From contig NZ_JAXIVS010000012.1 of NCBI RefSeq assembly GCF_034259325.1, positions 124,001 to 188,000 on the forward strand: 64,000 nt of DNA, given 5' to 3'. Source of the DNA: Hyalangium ruber. GTDB taxonomy: Bacteria; Myxococcota; Myxococcia; Myxococcales; Myxococcaceae. The translations under genes and the position numbers were made by a program. Within the stretch, counting starts at the first letter, position 1. Every line of letters starts with the position of its first letter. The notes under the pieces were generated by a model. It saw only the letters and a program-made list of their open reading frames with translations, was not told the origin of the DNA and searched no databases. This document shows, one piece after another, positions 44,537-53,252 of this stretch.

Positions 44537-46447
44537 CTACGACTGGCGGAACTCGGCGTCCACCACGTCGTCCTTCTTCGGCGTGGCCTGGCTGCCAGGA
44601 GCCGCGGACGGACCACCCGCGCCCGGAGGCGGCGGGCCGCCAGCCTGGCCCGTGGCGCGGTACATCTCCTCCGCGATCTTGTAGCTGGCCGCCTGCAGCT
44701 TATCGAGCGCGGCCTTGATGGCGTCCTTGTCCTGGCCATCGCGCACCTTGTTGAGCTCGGCCAGGGCCTCCTCGAGCGGCTTGACGTTCTCCGCGGAGAG
44801 CTTGTCCTTGTTCTCCTTGAGCATCTTGTCCGCGGCGTACGACTGGCTCTCGGCCTGGTTCTTCAGCTCCACCAGCTCGCGGCGAGCCTTGTCGGCCGCC
44901 TCGTTGTCGCGGGCCTGGGCGACCATCTTCTCCACCTCGTCCTTGGCGAGGCCGGACGAGTGGGTGATGGTGACCTTCTGCTCCTTGCTGGTGGCCTTGT
45001 CCTTGGCGCTGACGTTGAGGATGCCGTTGGCGTCGATGTCGAACGTCACCTCGATCTGCGGCACGCCGCGCGGCGCCGGCGGCAGGCCCGTCAGGTGGAA
45101 GCGGCCCAGGCTGCGGTTGTCGCCGGCCATGTCGCGCTCACCCTGCAGCACGTGGATCTCCACCTGCGTCTGGCCATCGGCGGCCGTGGAGAACGTCTCC
45201 GACTTGCGGGTGGGGATGGTGGTGTTGCGCTCGATGAGCTTGGTCATCACGCCGCCCAGCGTCTCCACGCCCAGCGACAGCGGGGTGACGTCCAGCAGCA
45301 GGATGTCCTTCACCTCGCCGGAGAGCACGCCGGCCTGAACCGCCGCGCCCACCGCCACCACCTCGTCCGGGTTCACGCTCTCGTTGGGCTTCTTGCCGAA
45401 CAGGCGCTGCACGGCCTCCTTCACCTTCGGGATGCGCGTGCTGCCACCGACGAGGACCACCTCGTTGAGGTCCTTCACGTCCACGCCCGAGTCCTTCAGG
45501 CACTTGCGGCACGGCTCCAGCGAGCGCTCGATGAGGTCGTCGATCATCGCCTCGAACTTGGCGCGCGAGAGCTTGACGTTGAGGTGCTTGGGGCCCGAGG
45601 CATCCGCGGTGAGGAACGGGAGGTTGATCTCCGTCTCCATCGCGCTGGACAGCTCGATCTTCGCCTTCTCCGCCGCCTCCTTCAGGCGCTGGAGCACCAT
45701 CTTGTCCTTGCTGATGTCGAGCCCGGTGTCCTTCTTGAACTCGGTGATCAGCCAATCCATGATCCGGATGTCGATGTTGTCGCCACCCAGGTGCGTGTCG
45801 CCGTTGGTGGCGAGCACGTCCACGACGTTCTCACCCACCTCGAGGATGGAGATATCGAAGGTGCCGCCGCCGAAGTCGTAGACGGCGATCTTCTCGTCCT
45901 TCTTCTTGTCCAGGCCGTACGCCAGCGCGGCCGCGGTCGGCTCGTTGACGATGCGGCGCACCGTGAGGCCGGCGATCTCACCGGCATCCTTGGTGGCCTG
46001 GCGCTGGGCGTCGTTGAAGTACGCCGGAACGGTAATGACCGCCTCGGTCACCTTCTCGCCCAGGTAGTTCTCCGCGGCGCGCTTGAGCTTGAGCAGCACC
46101 TGCGCGGAAATCTCCGGCGGGCTGTACTGCTTGCCGTCGATCTCCACGCGCGCGTCGCCGTGCGGCCCACGCACCACCTTATAAGGAACCAGCTTGGCCT
46201 CGTCGGTGGTCTCCTCGTGACGACGGCCCATGAAGCGCTTGATGGAGTAGACGGTGCGCTCGGGGTTGGTGATCGACTGGCGCTTGGCGACCTGACCTAC
46301 CAGCCGCTCTCCGTCCTTGGTGAACGCAACGACCGAAGGCGTGATGCGGCTGCCTTCCTCGTTGACGATGACCTTGGGCTCGCGACCCTCCATGATCGCC
46401 ACCACGCTGTTGGTGGTGCCCAGGTCGATTCCGATGATCTTGCCCAC
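44537..46447 (-). CDS. dnaK: molecular chaperone DnaK (Hsp70)
   Basis: 636 residues, GTG start with GGAGG six bases upstream. It has the full Hsp70 set: [18 protein letters not shown], the [14 protein letters not shown] phosphate loop, [31 protein letters not shown], the hydrophobic linker [13 protein letters not shown], the substrate domain ([20 protein letters not shown]) and a C-terminal lid ending in a Gly/Pro-rich tail and DDVVDAEF. Neither grpE nor dnaJ is adjacent, so it is a stand-alone unit; the Myxococcales carry several dnaK paralogues. Promoter and terminator are both visible. Confidence 0.97.
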   Translation of the reverse strand: MGKIIGIDLGTTNSVVAIMEGREPKVIVNEEGSRITPSVVAFTKDGERLVGQVAKRQSITNPERTVYSIKRFMGRRHEETTDEAKLVPYKVVRGPHGDARVEIDGKQYSPPEISAQVLLKLKRAAENYLGEKVTEAVITVPAYFNDAQRQATKDAGEIAGLTVRRIVNEPTAAALAYGLDKKKDEKIAVYDFGGGTFDISILEVGENVVDVLATNGDTHLGGDNIDIRIMDWLITEFKKDTGLDISKDKMVLQRLKEAAEKAKIELSSAMETEINLPFLTADASGPKHLNVKLSRAKFEAMIDDLIERSLEPCRKCLKDSGVDVKDLNEVVLVGGSTRIPKVKEAVQRLFGKKPNESVNPDEVVAVGAAVQAGVLSGEVKDILLLDVTPLSLGVETLGGVMTKLIERNTTIPTRKSETFSTAADGQTQVEIHVLQGERDMAGDNRSLGRFHLTGLPPAPRGVPQIEVTFDIDANGILNVSAKDKATSKEQKVTITHSSGLAKDEVEKMVAQARDNEAADKARRELVELKNQAESQSYAADKMLKENKDKLSAENVKPLEEALAELNKVRDGQDKDAIKAALDKLQAASYKIAEEMYRATGQAGGPPPPGAGGPSAAPGSQATPKKDDVVDAEFRQS

Positions 46448-46500
46448 GGTATCCTCCGGAAACTACTGTGTTTTTCCTGCGAAATCCTGATGTACGACCA

Positions 46501-46527
46501 ACGTAACCACCCAAGGGGGGGTGTCAA
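46501..46527 (-). promoter_or_regulatory. possible sigma70-type promoter of dnaK
   Basis: On the minus strand TTGACA (46527-46522) precedes a weak -10 TACGTT (about 46505-46500) with a 16-base spacer, roughly 55 bases before the start codon. The -10 is poor; no sigma32-type -10 (CCCCAT) or CIRCE element is seen. Confidence 0.35.
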
Positions 46528-46816
46528 ACGTGGACACTGGAACCCGAGGCGTCCTGGGTCGCCTGGTCGACGGCCAGGCGCGTCACAGGTTCGCCACCGG
46601 ACCGTCGAAAGTGCGTAACGCGCTCTACACCGCCGTCACCGTCGGGTAGCAATCAGCAGGGGGGCTGATCGCCATCGAACTCTCTAACTTCTTGAGAAGA
46701 CTGGAGTCACACCTCCACTGACGCCGCGCGTCAAGGGTTGGCGAGGAAACTGCACTGGGGGGAATGCGGCGCTGCATCGCGTAACGACGCGTTCCGACAC
46801 CCAGGAGCCCTACCCC
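46528..46816. other. intergenic DNA between dnaK and the lipid kinase
   Basis: About 290 bases with the upstream region of both divergent genes. A small hairpin (atcagc / gctgat, 46652-46669) is the only structure I see. The open frames here lack gene-like start signals. Confidence 0.4.
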
Positions 46817-47908
46817 ATGCTGGTACAGCCTCTTCGCTCCCCGGATCTCCGCCAGGTTCCGACGAGCCCGGCCGCCGAGCCCAAGGTCGCCGTGCTGCTC
46901 AATGCCAATGCCCGCAAGGTGGATGCGCGGGTGGTGAAGTCCCTGTCCCACGCCGTGCCGAGTGAGGACCTGTTCCTCTCGCGCTCCGAGCTGGACGCGC
47001 GCCGGATCGTCCAGTCGGTGCTGGAGCGGCGCTACCCGGTGGTCTTCACGGGCGGTGGCGACGGGACGTTCATGGGCTTCATCAACGAGTTCCTCCGCCA
47101 GACGGAGCCCCGGGGCCGCTTCGCGGGCCACGCCCTGCCGCGCTTCGGCGTGCTGAAGCTGGGCACGCGCAACGCGCTGGCCAACTTCGTCAACGCCTCG
47201 AGCACCCGCGGTGACGGCATCCTCCAGGACGTGGTGCGCGCCCGGGCGGGAGACGTGACGGGCTACCGCTCGATGGATCTGGTGATGGTGGACGGGCAGC
47301 GCACGCCGTTTGCCGGCCTGGGCGTCGACGGCAAGCTGCTCAACGACTACATCTGGGTGAAGGAGAACCTGGGCAAGGGCTTCTTCAAGCGGATGATGAC
47401 GGGCAGCGGCGGGTACTTCTCGGCGGTGGCCTTCAAGACGGTGCCGCACTACCTGACGAACTCCACCTGGGTGGAGTGCGAGGTGAAGAACAGCGCCACG
47501 CACGCGGCGTACCGCCTGGGCCCCAATGGCAAGCCGGTGGGCGAGCCGCTGGCGCCGGGCGAGGTGCTCTTCCGGGGCAAGCTGATGATGGCCGGCGCGG
47601 CCACCATGCCCTACTACGGCTACGGCTTCCGGATGTTCCCGTTCGCCGGGCAGCGGCGCGGGATGATGCACGTGCGGCTGGGCCAGGTTCAGGCCGCCAA
47701 CGTGCTGGCGAACCTGCCCAAGCTCTGGGAGGGCCGCTGGTTCCCCGAGGGCATCCACGACTTCCACGCGAAGGAAGTGACGATCCGCTTCGAGCGGCCG
47801 ATGCCCTTCCAGGTGGGTGGCGACGCGGCGGGCTACCGCGAAGAGGTGAAGCTGTCCGTGGCGCCCGAGACCGTGGAGCTGGTGGACTTCCAGGGCTCGG
47901 TGAACTGA
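46817..47908 (+). CDS. diacylglycerol kinase-family lipid kinase
   Basis: 363 residues. The catalytic domain has the nucleotide-binding motif GGGDGT (79-84, in VVFTGGGDGTFMGFINEF), preceded by KVAVLLNANARKVD and followed by VLKLGTRNALANFVNA, as in YegS/DgkB-type enzymes. The C-terminal region has FAGLGVDGKLLNDY and MAGAATMPYYGYGFRMFPFA, another conserved feature of the family. It probably phosphorylates a lipid such as diacylglycerol at the inner membrane. The 5' end is plausible at 46817, with TCGTAACGAC upstream and no strong RBS, so a nearby alternative start is possible. Confidence 0.82.
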   Translation: MLVQPLRSPDLRQVPTSPAAEPKVAVLLNANARKVDARVVKSLSHAVPSEDLFLSRSELDARRIVQSVLERRYPVVFTGGGDGTFMGFINEFLRQTEPRGRFAGHALPRFGVLKLGTRNALANFVNASSTRGDGILQDVVRARAGDVTGYRSMDLVMVDGQRTPFAGLGVDGKLLNDYIWVKENLGKGFFKRMMTGSGGYFSAVAFKTVPHYLTNSTWVECEVKNSATHAAYRLGPNGKPVGEPLAPGEVLFRGKLMMAGAATMPYYGYGFRMFPFAGQRRGMMHVRLGQVQAANVLANLPKLWEGRWFPEGIHDFHAKEVTIRFERPMPFQVGGDAAGYREEVKLSVAPETVELVDFQGSVN

Positions 47909-47921
47909 GCCGGGCGGCGGA

Positions 47922-47946
47922 AGCGCCCCGCTCTGCCTGGGGCGCT
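47922..47946. terminator. terminator between convergent lipid kinase and methyltransferase
   Basis: 8-bp stem agcgcccc / ggggcgct with a 9-base loop, 13 bases after the lipid-kinase stop and touching the stop of the convergent methyltransferase. T tract absent. Confidence 0.4.
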
Positions 47947-48703
47947 ACCCGCGGTCGCGCGAGGCCGGCGGCTTCTCTCCCGGCTCCTTGCGGCGGCCGA
48001 TGATGAAGGCGTAGCTCACGCCGGCCTTGCCGTTCTGCTCGCGGTGGATGGCGATCTCCTCGCGCACCACCTTGGCCTGCTCCGGAGGAGCGGCGTCCAG
48101 GCGCCCTTCGATCTCCCGATACAGGTTGTCCAGCTCGAGATCCGTGAGCGACTCCGCGGACTCGGGCTCGTAGCCTTGCGCCTCCAGCTCCAGCAGCAGC
48201 TCGCGCGGCAGCAGGGGCGGCGCACCGAGGCGCTTCTCCCAGAACTCCAGGGCGGCCTTGGCCGTGTAGCGCCCTACCCTCGCCGGGTACGTCATCCCGA
48301 TGCGCCCTCGCTTCGCCAGCAGCCGGCGCAGCGCGCCCAGGGTCGCGGTCAGGGGGTAGAACACCCGGCCCTGGATGAGGATGGCGTCGAACTCGCTCTC
48401 GGGGAGCCCCAGCCGCTCCAGGTCCACGCGCCGTGTCTCCACGCGGTCTCCCAGGCCCAGCGCCCGCACCCGCTCGCGCACCTGGGCGAGCAACGCGTCC
48501 TCGGTGTCAGCGGCAACCACCGAGCAGCCCATGTCGCGGGCGAGCAGCACCGCCGCGTTGTTCGGGCCGCAGCCGAGCACCAGCACCCGCGAGCCGGGCT
48601 CGAGCTGAGCCACCCGGGCAAAGCGGCGTGTCGCCTCATCGGAGCCGAAGGCCCGCCGGGCATCACCAGGGTAATAGAGCGGGAAGGGCCCGGCCGAACT
48701 CAT
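47945..48703 (-). CDS. class I SAM-dependent methyltransferase
   Basis: 252 residues from the ATG at 48703 (a TTG at 48724 would add seven). Motif I VLVLGCGPNNAAVLLA, acidic residue in VVAADTEDALL and FDAILIQGRVFYPLTA give the Rossmann methyltransferase fold. The C-terminal half is helical (LELDNLYREIEGRLD) and differs from common small-molecule methyltransferases. Substrate not evident. Same strand and close to DUF493 and phoH, so possibly one operon. Confidence 0.82.
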   Translation of the reverse strand: MSSAGPFPLYYPGDARRAFGSDEATRRFARVAQLEPGSRVLVLGCGPNNAAVLLARDMGCSVVAADTEDALLAQVRERVRALGLGDRVETRRVDLERLGLPESEFDAILIQGRVFYPLTATLGALRRLLAKRGRIGMTYPARVGRYTAKAALEFWEKRLGAPPLLPRELLLELEAQGYEPESAESLTDLELDNLYREIEGRLDAAPPEQAKVVREEIAIHREQNGKAGVSYAFIIGRRKEPGEKPPASRDRG

Positions 48704-48784
48704 GCAGTCTCGTCTTATACCCAACCCCGGAGGACTTCCAGCACGAGGCCAGGAACTGCCTCCCGCCAGGGCGCCTGGCCTCCC

Positions 48785-49090
48785 CTAGAGGTAGTAGATG
48801 ACCCGCTTGTCCTGGTGGAGCTCGGCGTAGATGGCGCGGCGGTGCTCCTCGGACAGCAGGTACACCGAGACGCTCACCGACACGTACTTGCCCTTGCTGC
48901 TGGGCTGCTCGCGGATGGAGTCCGGAGAGATCTCCGTGCCCATGAGCCGCTTGAAGAGCGTGCGTACATACTCGGGGAAGTCGTGATCCTTCAGGCCCAT
49001 CACCTTGAAGGTGTAGACGGCCGGGTACTCGATGAGGGGCTTCTTCTCCTCGCCTTCTGCCGGGGGTGTCCCCCCGCCATCCTTCTTCAT
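48785..49090 (-). CDS. DUF493 (YbeD-like) protein
   Basis: 101 residues; a small ferredoxin-like ACT-type fold: LIEYPAVYTFKVMGLKDHDF, YVSVSVSVYLLSEEHRRAIY and ending KRVIYYL. E. coli YbeD is a structural member of this family with unknown function. The first 20 residues are polar and extra. It starts 30 bases after the phoH stop in the same direction, so it is probably co-transcribed with it. Confidence 0.85.
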   Translation of the reverse strand: MKKDGGGTPPAEGEEKKPLIEYPAVYTFKVMGLKDHDFPEYVRTLFKRLMGTEISPDSIREQPSSKGKYVSVSVSVYLLSEEHRRAIYAELHQDKRVIYYL

Positions 49091-49120
49091 GACACGTCTC
49101 GTCCGTCTGGCGCGCAGGCT

Positions 49121-50446
49121 CTAGAGCAGGTTCGCCGCGAGCTCGGCCAGGGCGCTGCGCTCACCCTTGGCCATGGTGATGTGGCCCGCGATCTTCTCGT
49201 TCTTGAAGCGGTTGACCACGTGAACGAGGCCATTGTTCGTCGCGTCCACGTAGGGGTTGTCGATCTGGAACGGGTCCCCGGTGAGAACGATCTTCGTGTT
49301 GTCGCCCACGCGGGTGATGATCGTCTTCACCTCGTGGGGAGTGAGATTCTGCGCCTCGTCCACGATGATGAACTGGTTGGGGATGCTGCGGCCGCGGATA
49401 TACGTCAGCGGCTCGATCTCGATGAGCCCCAGGTCCACCAGCTCGTGGTAGCCGCGACCGGCCTTCTTGTCGGCGCGGCTGAGGTTCATCAGGAACTCCA
49501 CGTTGTCGAAGATGGGCTGCATCCAGGGGTTGAGCTTCTCCTCGACGCTGCCCGGCAGGTAGCCGATGTCCCGGCCGAGCGGGAAGATGGGCCGGCTCAC
49601 CAGCAGCTTGTGGTACAGGCTCTCCTCCGTCACCTTGTGGAGCCCCGCGGCGATCGCCATCAGCGTCTTGCCGGTGCCCGCCTTGCCCACGATGGTGACG
49701 AGCTTGATGTCGTCATTGAGCAGCAGGTCCAGCACGAAGGCCTGCTCCATGTTGCGCGGCCGGACGCCCCAGATGCCCTCCTTGATGGTGCGCAGCAGCG
49801 GCACCACCCGGCCCTTGCTCGCGTTGTAGCGGCCCATGGCCGTGTGCGAGGGGTTGATCTCGTCCTTGAGCAGCACGCACTGGTTGGGGAAGAGCGTCTC
49901 CTGGACCGAGACCTCCACCTCCGCGCCCGGCTTGTACATCTGGTCCACGGCCTCCCGGGGGACCAGCAGCTCGGTGAAGCCGGTGTACAGCTCGGTGATC
50001 TCGACGCGCTCGGTGTCGTAGTCCTCGGCGATGAGGCCCAGCGCGTCGGCGCGGATGCGCAGGTTGGTGTCCTTGGTGATGAAGACGGCCTGGGTGTCCG
50101 GCTCCTTCTTCATCAGGCCGATGGCGACCGCGAGGATGCGGTTGTCCATCAGGTTGCCGTCCACCAGGGGCGGCGGCAGCTCATTGGCCGCGTCGGCGAA
50201 GCTCACCCGGAGGAAGCCGCCGTTGGGCAGGGGCACGCCCTCCTTCAGCGAGCCCTCGGTGCGGAACGAGTCCAGGTAGCGGGTCACCAGGCGCGCGTTG
50301 CGCCCCAGCTCCGACAAGTCCCGCTTGAACTGGTCGATCTCCTCGATCACGTAGATCGGGATGATGACGTTGTGGTCCTTGAAGCTGTAGATGCTGCGCG
50401 GATCGTGGAGGAGGACGTTGGTGTCGAGGATGAAGTTCTTCGGCAT
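49121..50446 (-). CDS. phoH: PhoH-like ATPase with N-terminal PIN domain
   Basis: 441 residues. PIN domain at about 1-135 with MPKNFILDTNVLLHDPRS (Asp8 in a metal site) and VFITKDTNLRIRADALG, typical of an RNase fold. The C-terminal PhoH ATPase (about 200-441) has Walker A IVGKAGTGKTLM and Walker B IIVDEAQNLTPHE, and GDPFQIDNPYVD. PIN-PhoH fusions of this layout are predicted RNA-directed nucleases/helicases in stress or RNA turnover. No good ribosome-binding site precedes the ATG, so the start is by family length. Confidence 0.93.
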   Translation of the reverse strand: MPKNFILDTNVLLHDPRSIYSFKDHNVIIPIYVIEEIDQFKRDLSELGRNARLVTRYLDSFRTEGSLKEGVPLPNGGFLRVSFADAANELPPPLVDGNLMDNRILAVAIGLMKKEPDTQAVFITKDTNLRIRADALGLIAEDYDTERVEITELYTGFTELLVPREAVDQMYKPGAEVEVSVQETLFPNQCVLLKDEINPSHTAMGRYNASKGRVVPLLRTIKEGIWGVRPRNMEQAFVLDLLLNDDIKLVTIVGKAGTGKTLMAIAAGLHKVTEESLYHKLLVSRPIFPLGRDIGYLPGSVEEKLNPWMQPIFDNVEFLMNLSRADKKAGRGYHELVDLGLIEIEPLTYIRGRSIPNQFIIVDEAQNLTPHEVKTIITRVGDNTKIVLTGDPFQIDNPYVDATNNGLVHVVNRFKNEKIAGHITMAKGERSALAELAANLL

Positions 50447-50633
50447 CGTGGTGGTTGCGACCTCGAATACGGGTGCGACCGCTTGGACGCTGCAGGGACG
50501 ACCGTCTAACCGACAATATAGACACCCACTCCCAAGGAAACAGCCGCTTTGCGACCGAGGTACAACGCCCGGTGCTGATTTTGGGGTGTCCTGGGTTGAA
50601 CCTCCCGACGGTGGTTTCGAGTCCCACCCACCC

Positions 50634-51575
50634 TCAGCCGGCGGCGAGGGGATCGTAGGCCAGCACCTCGGCCACGGCGTCGGGCGGCGGGCCTGGGGGC
50701 ATGCGCGCCCAGGGGAAACGGTCCTGGAGCGCCTCGAAGTCGATGGTCAGGGCGGGCTGGGAGTGCTCCTTCACGGCGGCCCGCCAGGGCTTGCCCTCGA
50801 AGAAGCGCTCGAGGCGGCGTGAGCCGGCCGCCAGCATGGGGGTGGGCGTGAAGCGAACGGGGACGCCCTCCGCTGCGCGCAGACACTCCAATTCCACGGC
50901 CCAGGCATGGAACCAGCGGGGCCAGCGATGCCCCGCTCTCCGGAGCGCCAGGAAGCGCCCGTGCGCGGCGCCATCCACGAAGTGGAAGCGGCGGGCGTAG
51001 ACCCAGGCGGCGGCGAAGGTGGCGGGCGTGAGCGCCATGCCCTCGGCACCCACGCGGCGGGCCATGAGCAGGAGGATCTCGAGGATCTCCGCCGAGAGCG
51101 CCAGCCCGGGGTGGTTCTGGTCGGGCATCGGCGGGCGGTTCCAGTCGAAGGAGCGCCCCGGGTGCTGGAGGACGAAGGAGTCCAGATAGAGCAAGGAGCG
51201 GGAATCCAGGGGCGGAGGCAACCCTACCTCGGCGCCGGTGACCTTCCGCAGGCAGATGTCCATCGCCGGCGCGTCGTAGCGCAGGCTCCAGAGCACGATT
51301 CGGGGTCGGAACGGGTCCTCGAACGTCAGACGAAACTCGAGCGGCCCTACCCCGCGCTCCTGGATGCGCTGGATCACCCCATACTGGCGCAGGGCGTTCT
51401 CCAGCCCGTGGCGGCTGTAGACACCAAAGGCGAGCGCCACCCGCTCGTCGCGCGAGTCCAGCCCCAGCTCCTCGAGGCTCAGCGCGTTGTCCTGTCCGGA
51501 CGCGGACAGATTCTCCGCGCTCAGGCTCTCGTAGATGCGGCGGAATCGCGAGCCTGTCTGCTGCGTCCGCGCCAT
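50634..51575 (-). CDS. hypothetical protein downstream of greB
   Basis: 313 residues, ATG at 51575 after a clear GGGAGGG. It begins just 12 bases after the greB stop, so they are co-transcribed. The sequence has no signal peptide and mixes alpha and beta (GLENALRQYGVIQRIQERGV; EFRLTFEDPFRPRIVLWSLR; FDWNRPPMPDQNHPGLALSA). The pattern Met-Pro-Asp-Gln-Asn-His-Pro-Gly-Leu is conserved-looking but I cannot link it to a family. Strong third-position GC supports a true gene. Confidence 0.7.
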   Translation of the reverse strand: MARTQQTGSRFRRIYESLSAENLSASGQDNALSLEELGLDSRDERVALAFGVYSRHGLENALRQYGVIQRIQERGVGPLEFRLTFEDPFRPRIVLWSLRYDAPAMDICLRKVTGAEVGLPPPLDSRSLLYLDSFVLQHPGRSFDWNRPPMPDQNHPGLALSAEILEILLLMARRVGAEGMALTPATFAAAWVYARRFHFVDGAAHGRFLALRRAGHRWPRWFHAWAVELECLRAAEGVPVRFTPTPMLAAGSRRLERFFEGKPWRAAVKEHSQPALTIDFEALQDRFPWARMPPGPPPDAVAEVLAYDPLAAG

Positions 51576-51587
51576 CGGCCGCCCTCC

Positions 51588-52124
51588 CTACACGTACTTG
51601 ATGGAGACGATGGTGAGCTCGATTTCACCCCGGGGCCGCATCACCTCCACGGTGTCTCCGACGGCCTTGCGCAGCAGCGCCTTGCCAATGGGCGACTCGA
51701 CGCTGATGCGCCCGCCCTGGGTGTCGATCTCGTCCGAGCCGACGATCTGATAGGTGGTGCGTGCGCCGTCCTCGTCCTCGAGCAGGACGGTGGCGCCGAA
51801 GTAGACCCGGCCCTGGTCGGTCTGCTCGGCGGGGGTGACGATGGTGGCGGTGTCCAGGCGCTTGGACAGGAAGCGGATGCGGCGGTCGATCTCGCGCAGG
51901 CGCTTCTTGCCGTAGATGTACTCGGCGTTCTCGGAGCGGTCGCCCTGGGCGGCGGCGGCGGAGACCTCGGCGGTGACCTTGGGGCGCTCTTCGTTGAGCA
52001 GCCGCAAGAGTTCGCGGTGCATGCGCTCGGCGCCGGCCCGGGTGAGGTAGCGGCGGTGGGCTCCCCCCTGCTCCTCGGCATCCTCTTCCTGCTCTTCCTG
52101 CTCTGGGGGTACGTCCTGACGCAT
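51588..52124 (-). CDS. greB: GreB-type transcription elongation factor
   Basis: 178 residues from the ATG at 52124; GGAGG lies immediately before it, so a GTG at 52163 cannot be excluded. The N-terminal coiled coil (LTRAGAERMHRELLRLLNEE; AAAQGDRSENAEYIYGKKRL; REIDRRIRFLSKRL) has the acidic tip that enters the RNA polymerase channel and the GreB-like GDRSENAEYIYGKK sequence. The C-terminal FKBP-like domain ends VMRPRGEIELTIVSIKYV. It rescues backtracked RNA polymerase. The acidic start (PPEQEEQEEDAEEQGG) is an extra 25 residues. Confidence 0.92.
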   Translation of the reverse strand: MRQDVPPEQEEQEEDAEEQGGAHRRYLTRAGAERMHRELLRLLNEERPKVTAEVSAAAAQGDRSENAEYIYGKKRLREIDRRIRFLSKRLDTATIVTPAEQTDQGRVYFGATVLLEDEDGARTTYQIVGSDEIDTQGGRISVESPIGKALLRKAVGDTVEVMRPRGEIELTIVSIKYV

Positions 52125-52306
52125 GCCTCCTGTATAGCGTCCCGGGGGGACAATGGGAGCCACCCGGGCGGGCAGACGTTCACCGGCGAGCGGGACAGCG
52201 CTGTCAGGAAGCCGGGCATGCGCGCGCCAGTGGAAGTCCAGAGAGACTGCTGGTAGACAGCCGGCGGTTGTTGCCTGTACGGCCCTTCGCGAAAAAAGAA
52301 TAGTGC

Positions 52307-52379
<73 letters not shown>

Positions 52380-52388
52380 TTCATAGCC

Positions 52389-52461
52389 GTCCCCGTCGTC
52401 TAGAGGCCCAGGACGCTGGCCTTTCAAGCCGGTAACACGGGTTCGAATCCCGTCGGGGACA
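52389..52461 (+). tRNA. tRNA-Glu (TTC)
   Basis: 73 nt, acceptor stem GTCCCCG / CGGGGAC, anticodon loop CTTTCAA with anticodon TTC, T-arm ACGGG-TTCGAAT-CCCGT, discriminator A, no encoded CCA. Only 9 bases separate it from tRNA-Lys. Its 3' end is the left edge of a genomic island; a copy of its last 26 bases lies at 58674. Confidence 0.96.
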
Positions 52462-52479
52462 CTGCAAGCCGGGGCCGGA
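52436..52479 (+). repeat. attL-like direct repeat (3' end of tRNA-Glu plus flank)
   Basis: 44 bases from the T-arm of tRNA-Glu through the terminator's first arm. It recurs with a single mismatch (C54/T) at 58674-58717. This is the pattern left by tyrosine-recombinase integration at tRNA 3' ends. Confidence 0.8.
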
Positions 52480-52512
52480 AGCTGCTGAAATCTCAGCGGC
52501 TTCCGGCCCCGG
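52469..52512 (+). terminator. terminator of the tRNA-Lys/tRNA-Glu unit (copy 1 of a dispersed stem-loop)
   Basis: 20-bp-class stem CCGGGGCCGGAAGC / GCTTCCGGCCCCGG with inner GCTGA/TCAGC and one mismatch, 4-base loop, followed by TGCTTTCAGG. Nearly the same stem-loop occurs at 58709-58750 and 62595-62632. Confidence 0.75.
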
Positions 52513-52559
52513 TGCTTTCAGGCTCCTTCTCGTCTCCAGCATGTCTCCAAAACCGGACG

Positions 52560-52834
52560 CATAGGAAGAACGGAAGGCCTACTGAGGGGTTGCGGGCTGA
52601 AGCGGAGGGGCCGAGGAAGAACTCCGACAGGGCCGATCAAGCAGTGCGCCAGGCCGGTGCATAGTCCGGGCAGCCCTTGGGGTACACGCCTGCCCAGGCC
52701 GCGCTCCCATGAGGTGCATGGCACGCGCCTAACTCTCTTGGCTAGGGCGGCTTGAGCCTCAACACCACGCGGTCTGAAGGGGGCTCGCACGCCGAGGCCA
52801 AGCTCGCACCTGCCGTGGGCAATCCCAGTTGCTC
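52560..52834. repeat. left direct repeat: 3' end of an IS91-like element
   Basis: About 275 bases repeated in the same orientation at 58082-58354, roughly 88 percent identical by eye. It includes the last codons of an IS91-like transposase on the minus strand and its downstream end. The two copies frame the two-gene cassette. Confidence 0.75.
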
Positions 52835-52985
52835 CACAATCGCTCGCCCCTCTCCCGCTTCCTTCACGGCCCCCAAGACCCGCTGCCTGCCTCCACAGGC
52901 AGAGCAGGCGAACACGTCGAACGCGAACGTCCCGCGCAGTAGCTTGGCCCAATCCAAGCGGGGCGGCGCTCCATCCTCGGCTTCT
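52742..52985 (-). pseudogene. C-terminal remnant of an IS91-like transposase
   Basis: The minus strand reads RLDWAKLLRGTFAFDVFACS, then ACGGRQRVLGAVKEA and [12 protein letters not shown], followed by ...VVLRLKPP and stop at 52742. This is the typical end of IS91-family transposases (WAxLLxRxFxxDVLxCPxCGG...LGLP), including the CxxCGG motif. Only about 80 residues are left; upstream codons are lost. Confidence 0.7.
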
Positions 52986-53046
52986 CTAACTTCGCCGCAA
53001 AGGCCGAGCTCTCCTACTCCAGCCCCGGCTCCTCCCGCGCTTGATG

Positions 53047-53127
53047 GACAACCCGCACTGGCGCCACTCTGCCCTCGACTACGAGTCGCCCGCCAATTAC
53101 GAAGAGAAATACCGGGCTGCTGCCTGA
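53047..53127 (+). pseudogene. C-terminal remnant of an IS3-family OrfB transposase
   Basis: The plus strand encodes DNPHWRHSALDYESPANYEE, then KYRAAA and a stop. RHSALxYxSPxxYE is the hallmark end of IS3-family OrfB integrase cores. Only 26 codons survive, between the IS91-like remnant and the STAND gene. Confidence 0.65.
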
Positions 53128-53252
53128 TCACGAAAGCCCAGAACGCTCTGTGGAGCAGGGGCAACTTCACCTTCGCGTGCGCGGGCTGGAGGACGGGCAT
53201 CGCGACTACTTGCCTTGGCACCACAACCGGGTGTTCAAGCACGGAGACCATC
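53128..53252 (+). other. unexplained spacer before the STAND gene
   Basis: A short open frame here (GQLHLRVRGLEDGHRDYLPW, then HHNRVFKHGDHHG) runs to the STAND gene start and looks like a truncated coding remnant of unknown origin. It carries the probable promoter and the GGAG ribosome-binding site (53242-53245). Confidence 0.35.

Noticed and set aside
50580-50633. TTTCGAGTCCCACCC near 50610 as the T-arm of a tRNA or tmRNA
   Set aside because: The loop would be 9 bases and no acceptor, D-arm or anticodon partner is found on either strand.
52752-53252. Open frame continuing upstream of the STAND start for 167 codons
   Set aside because: It reads antisense or out of frame across IS91 and IS3 remnants, and the first good ribosome-binding site plus start is at 53253.
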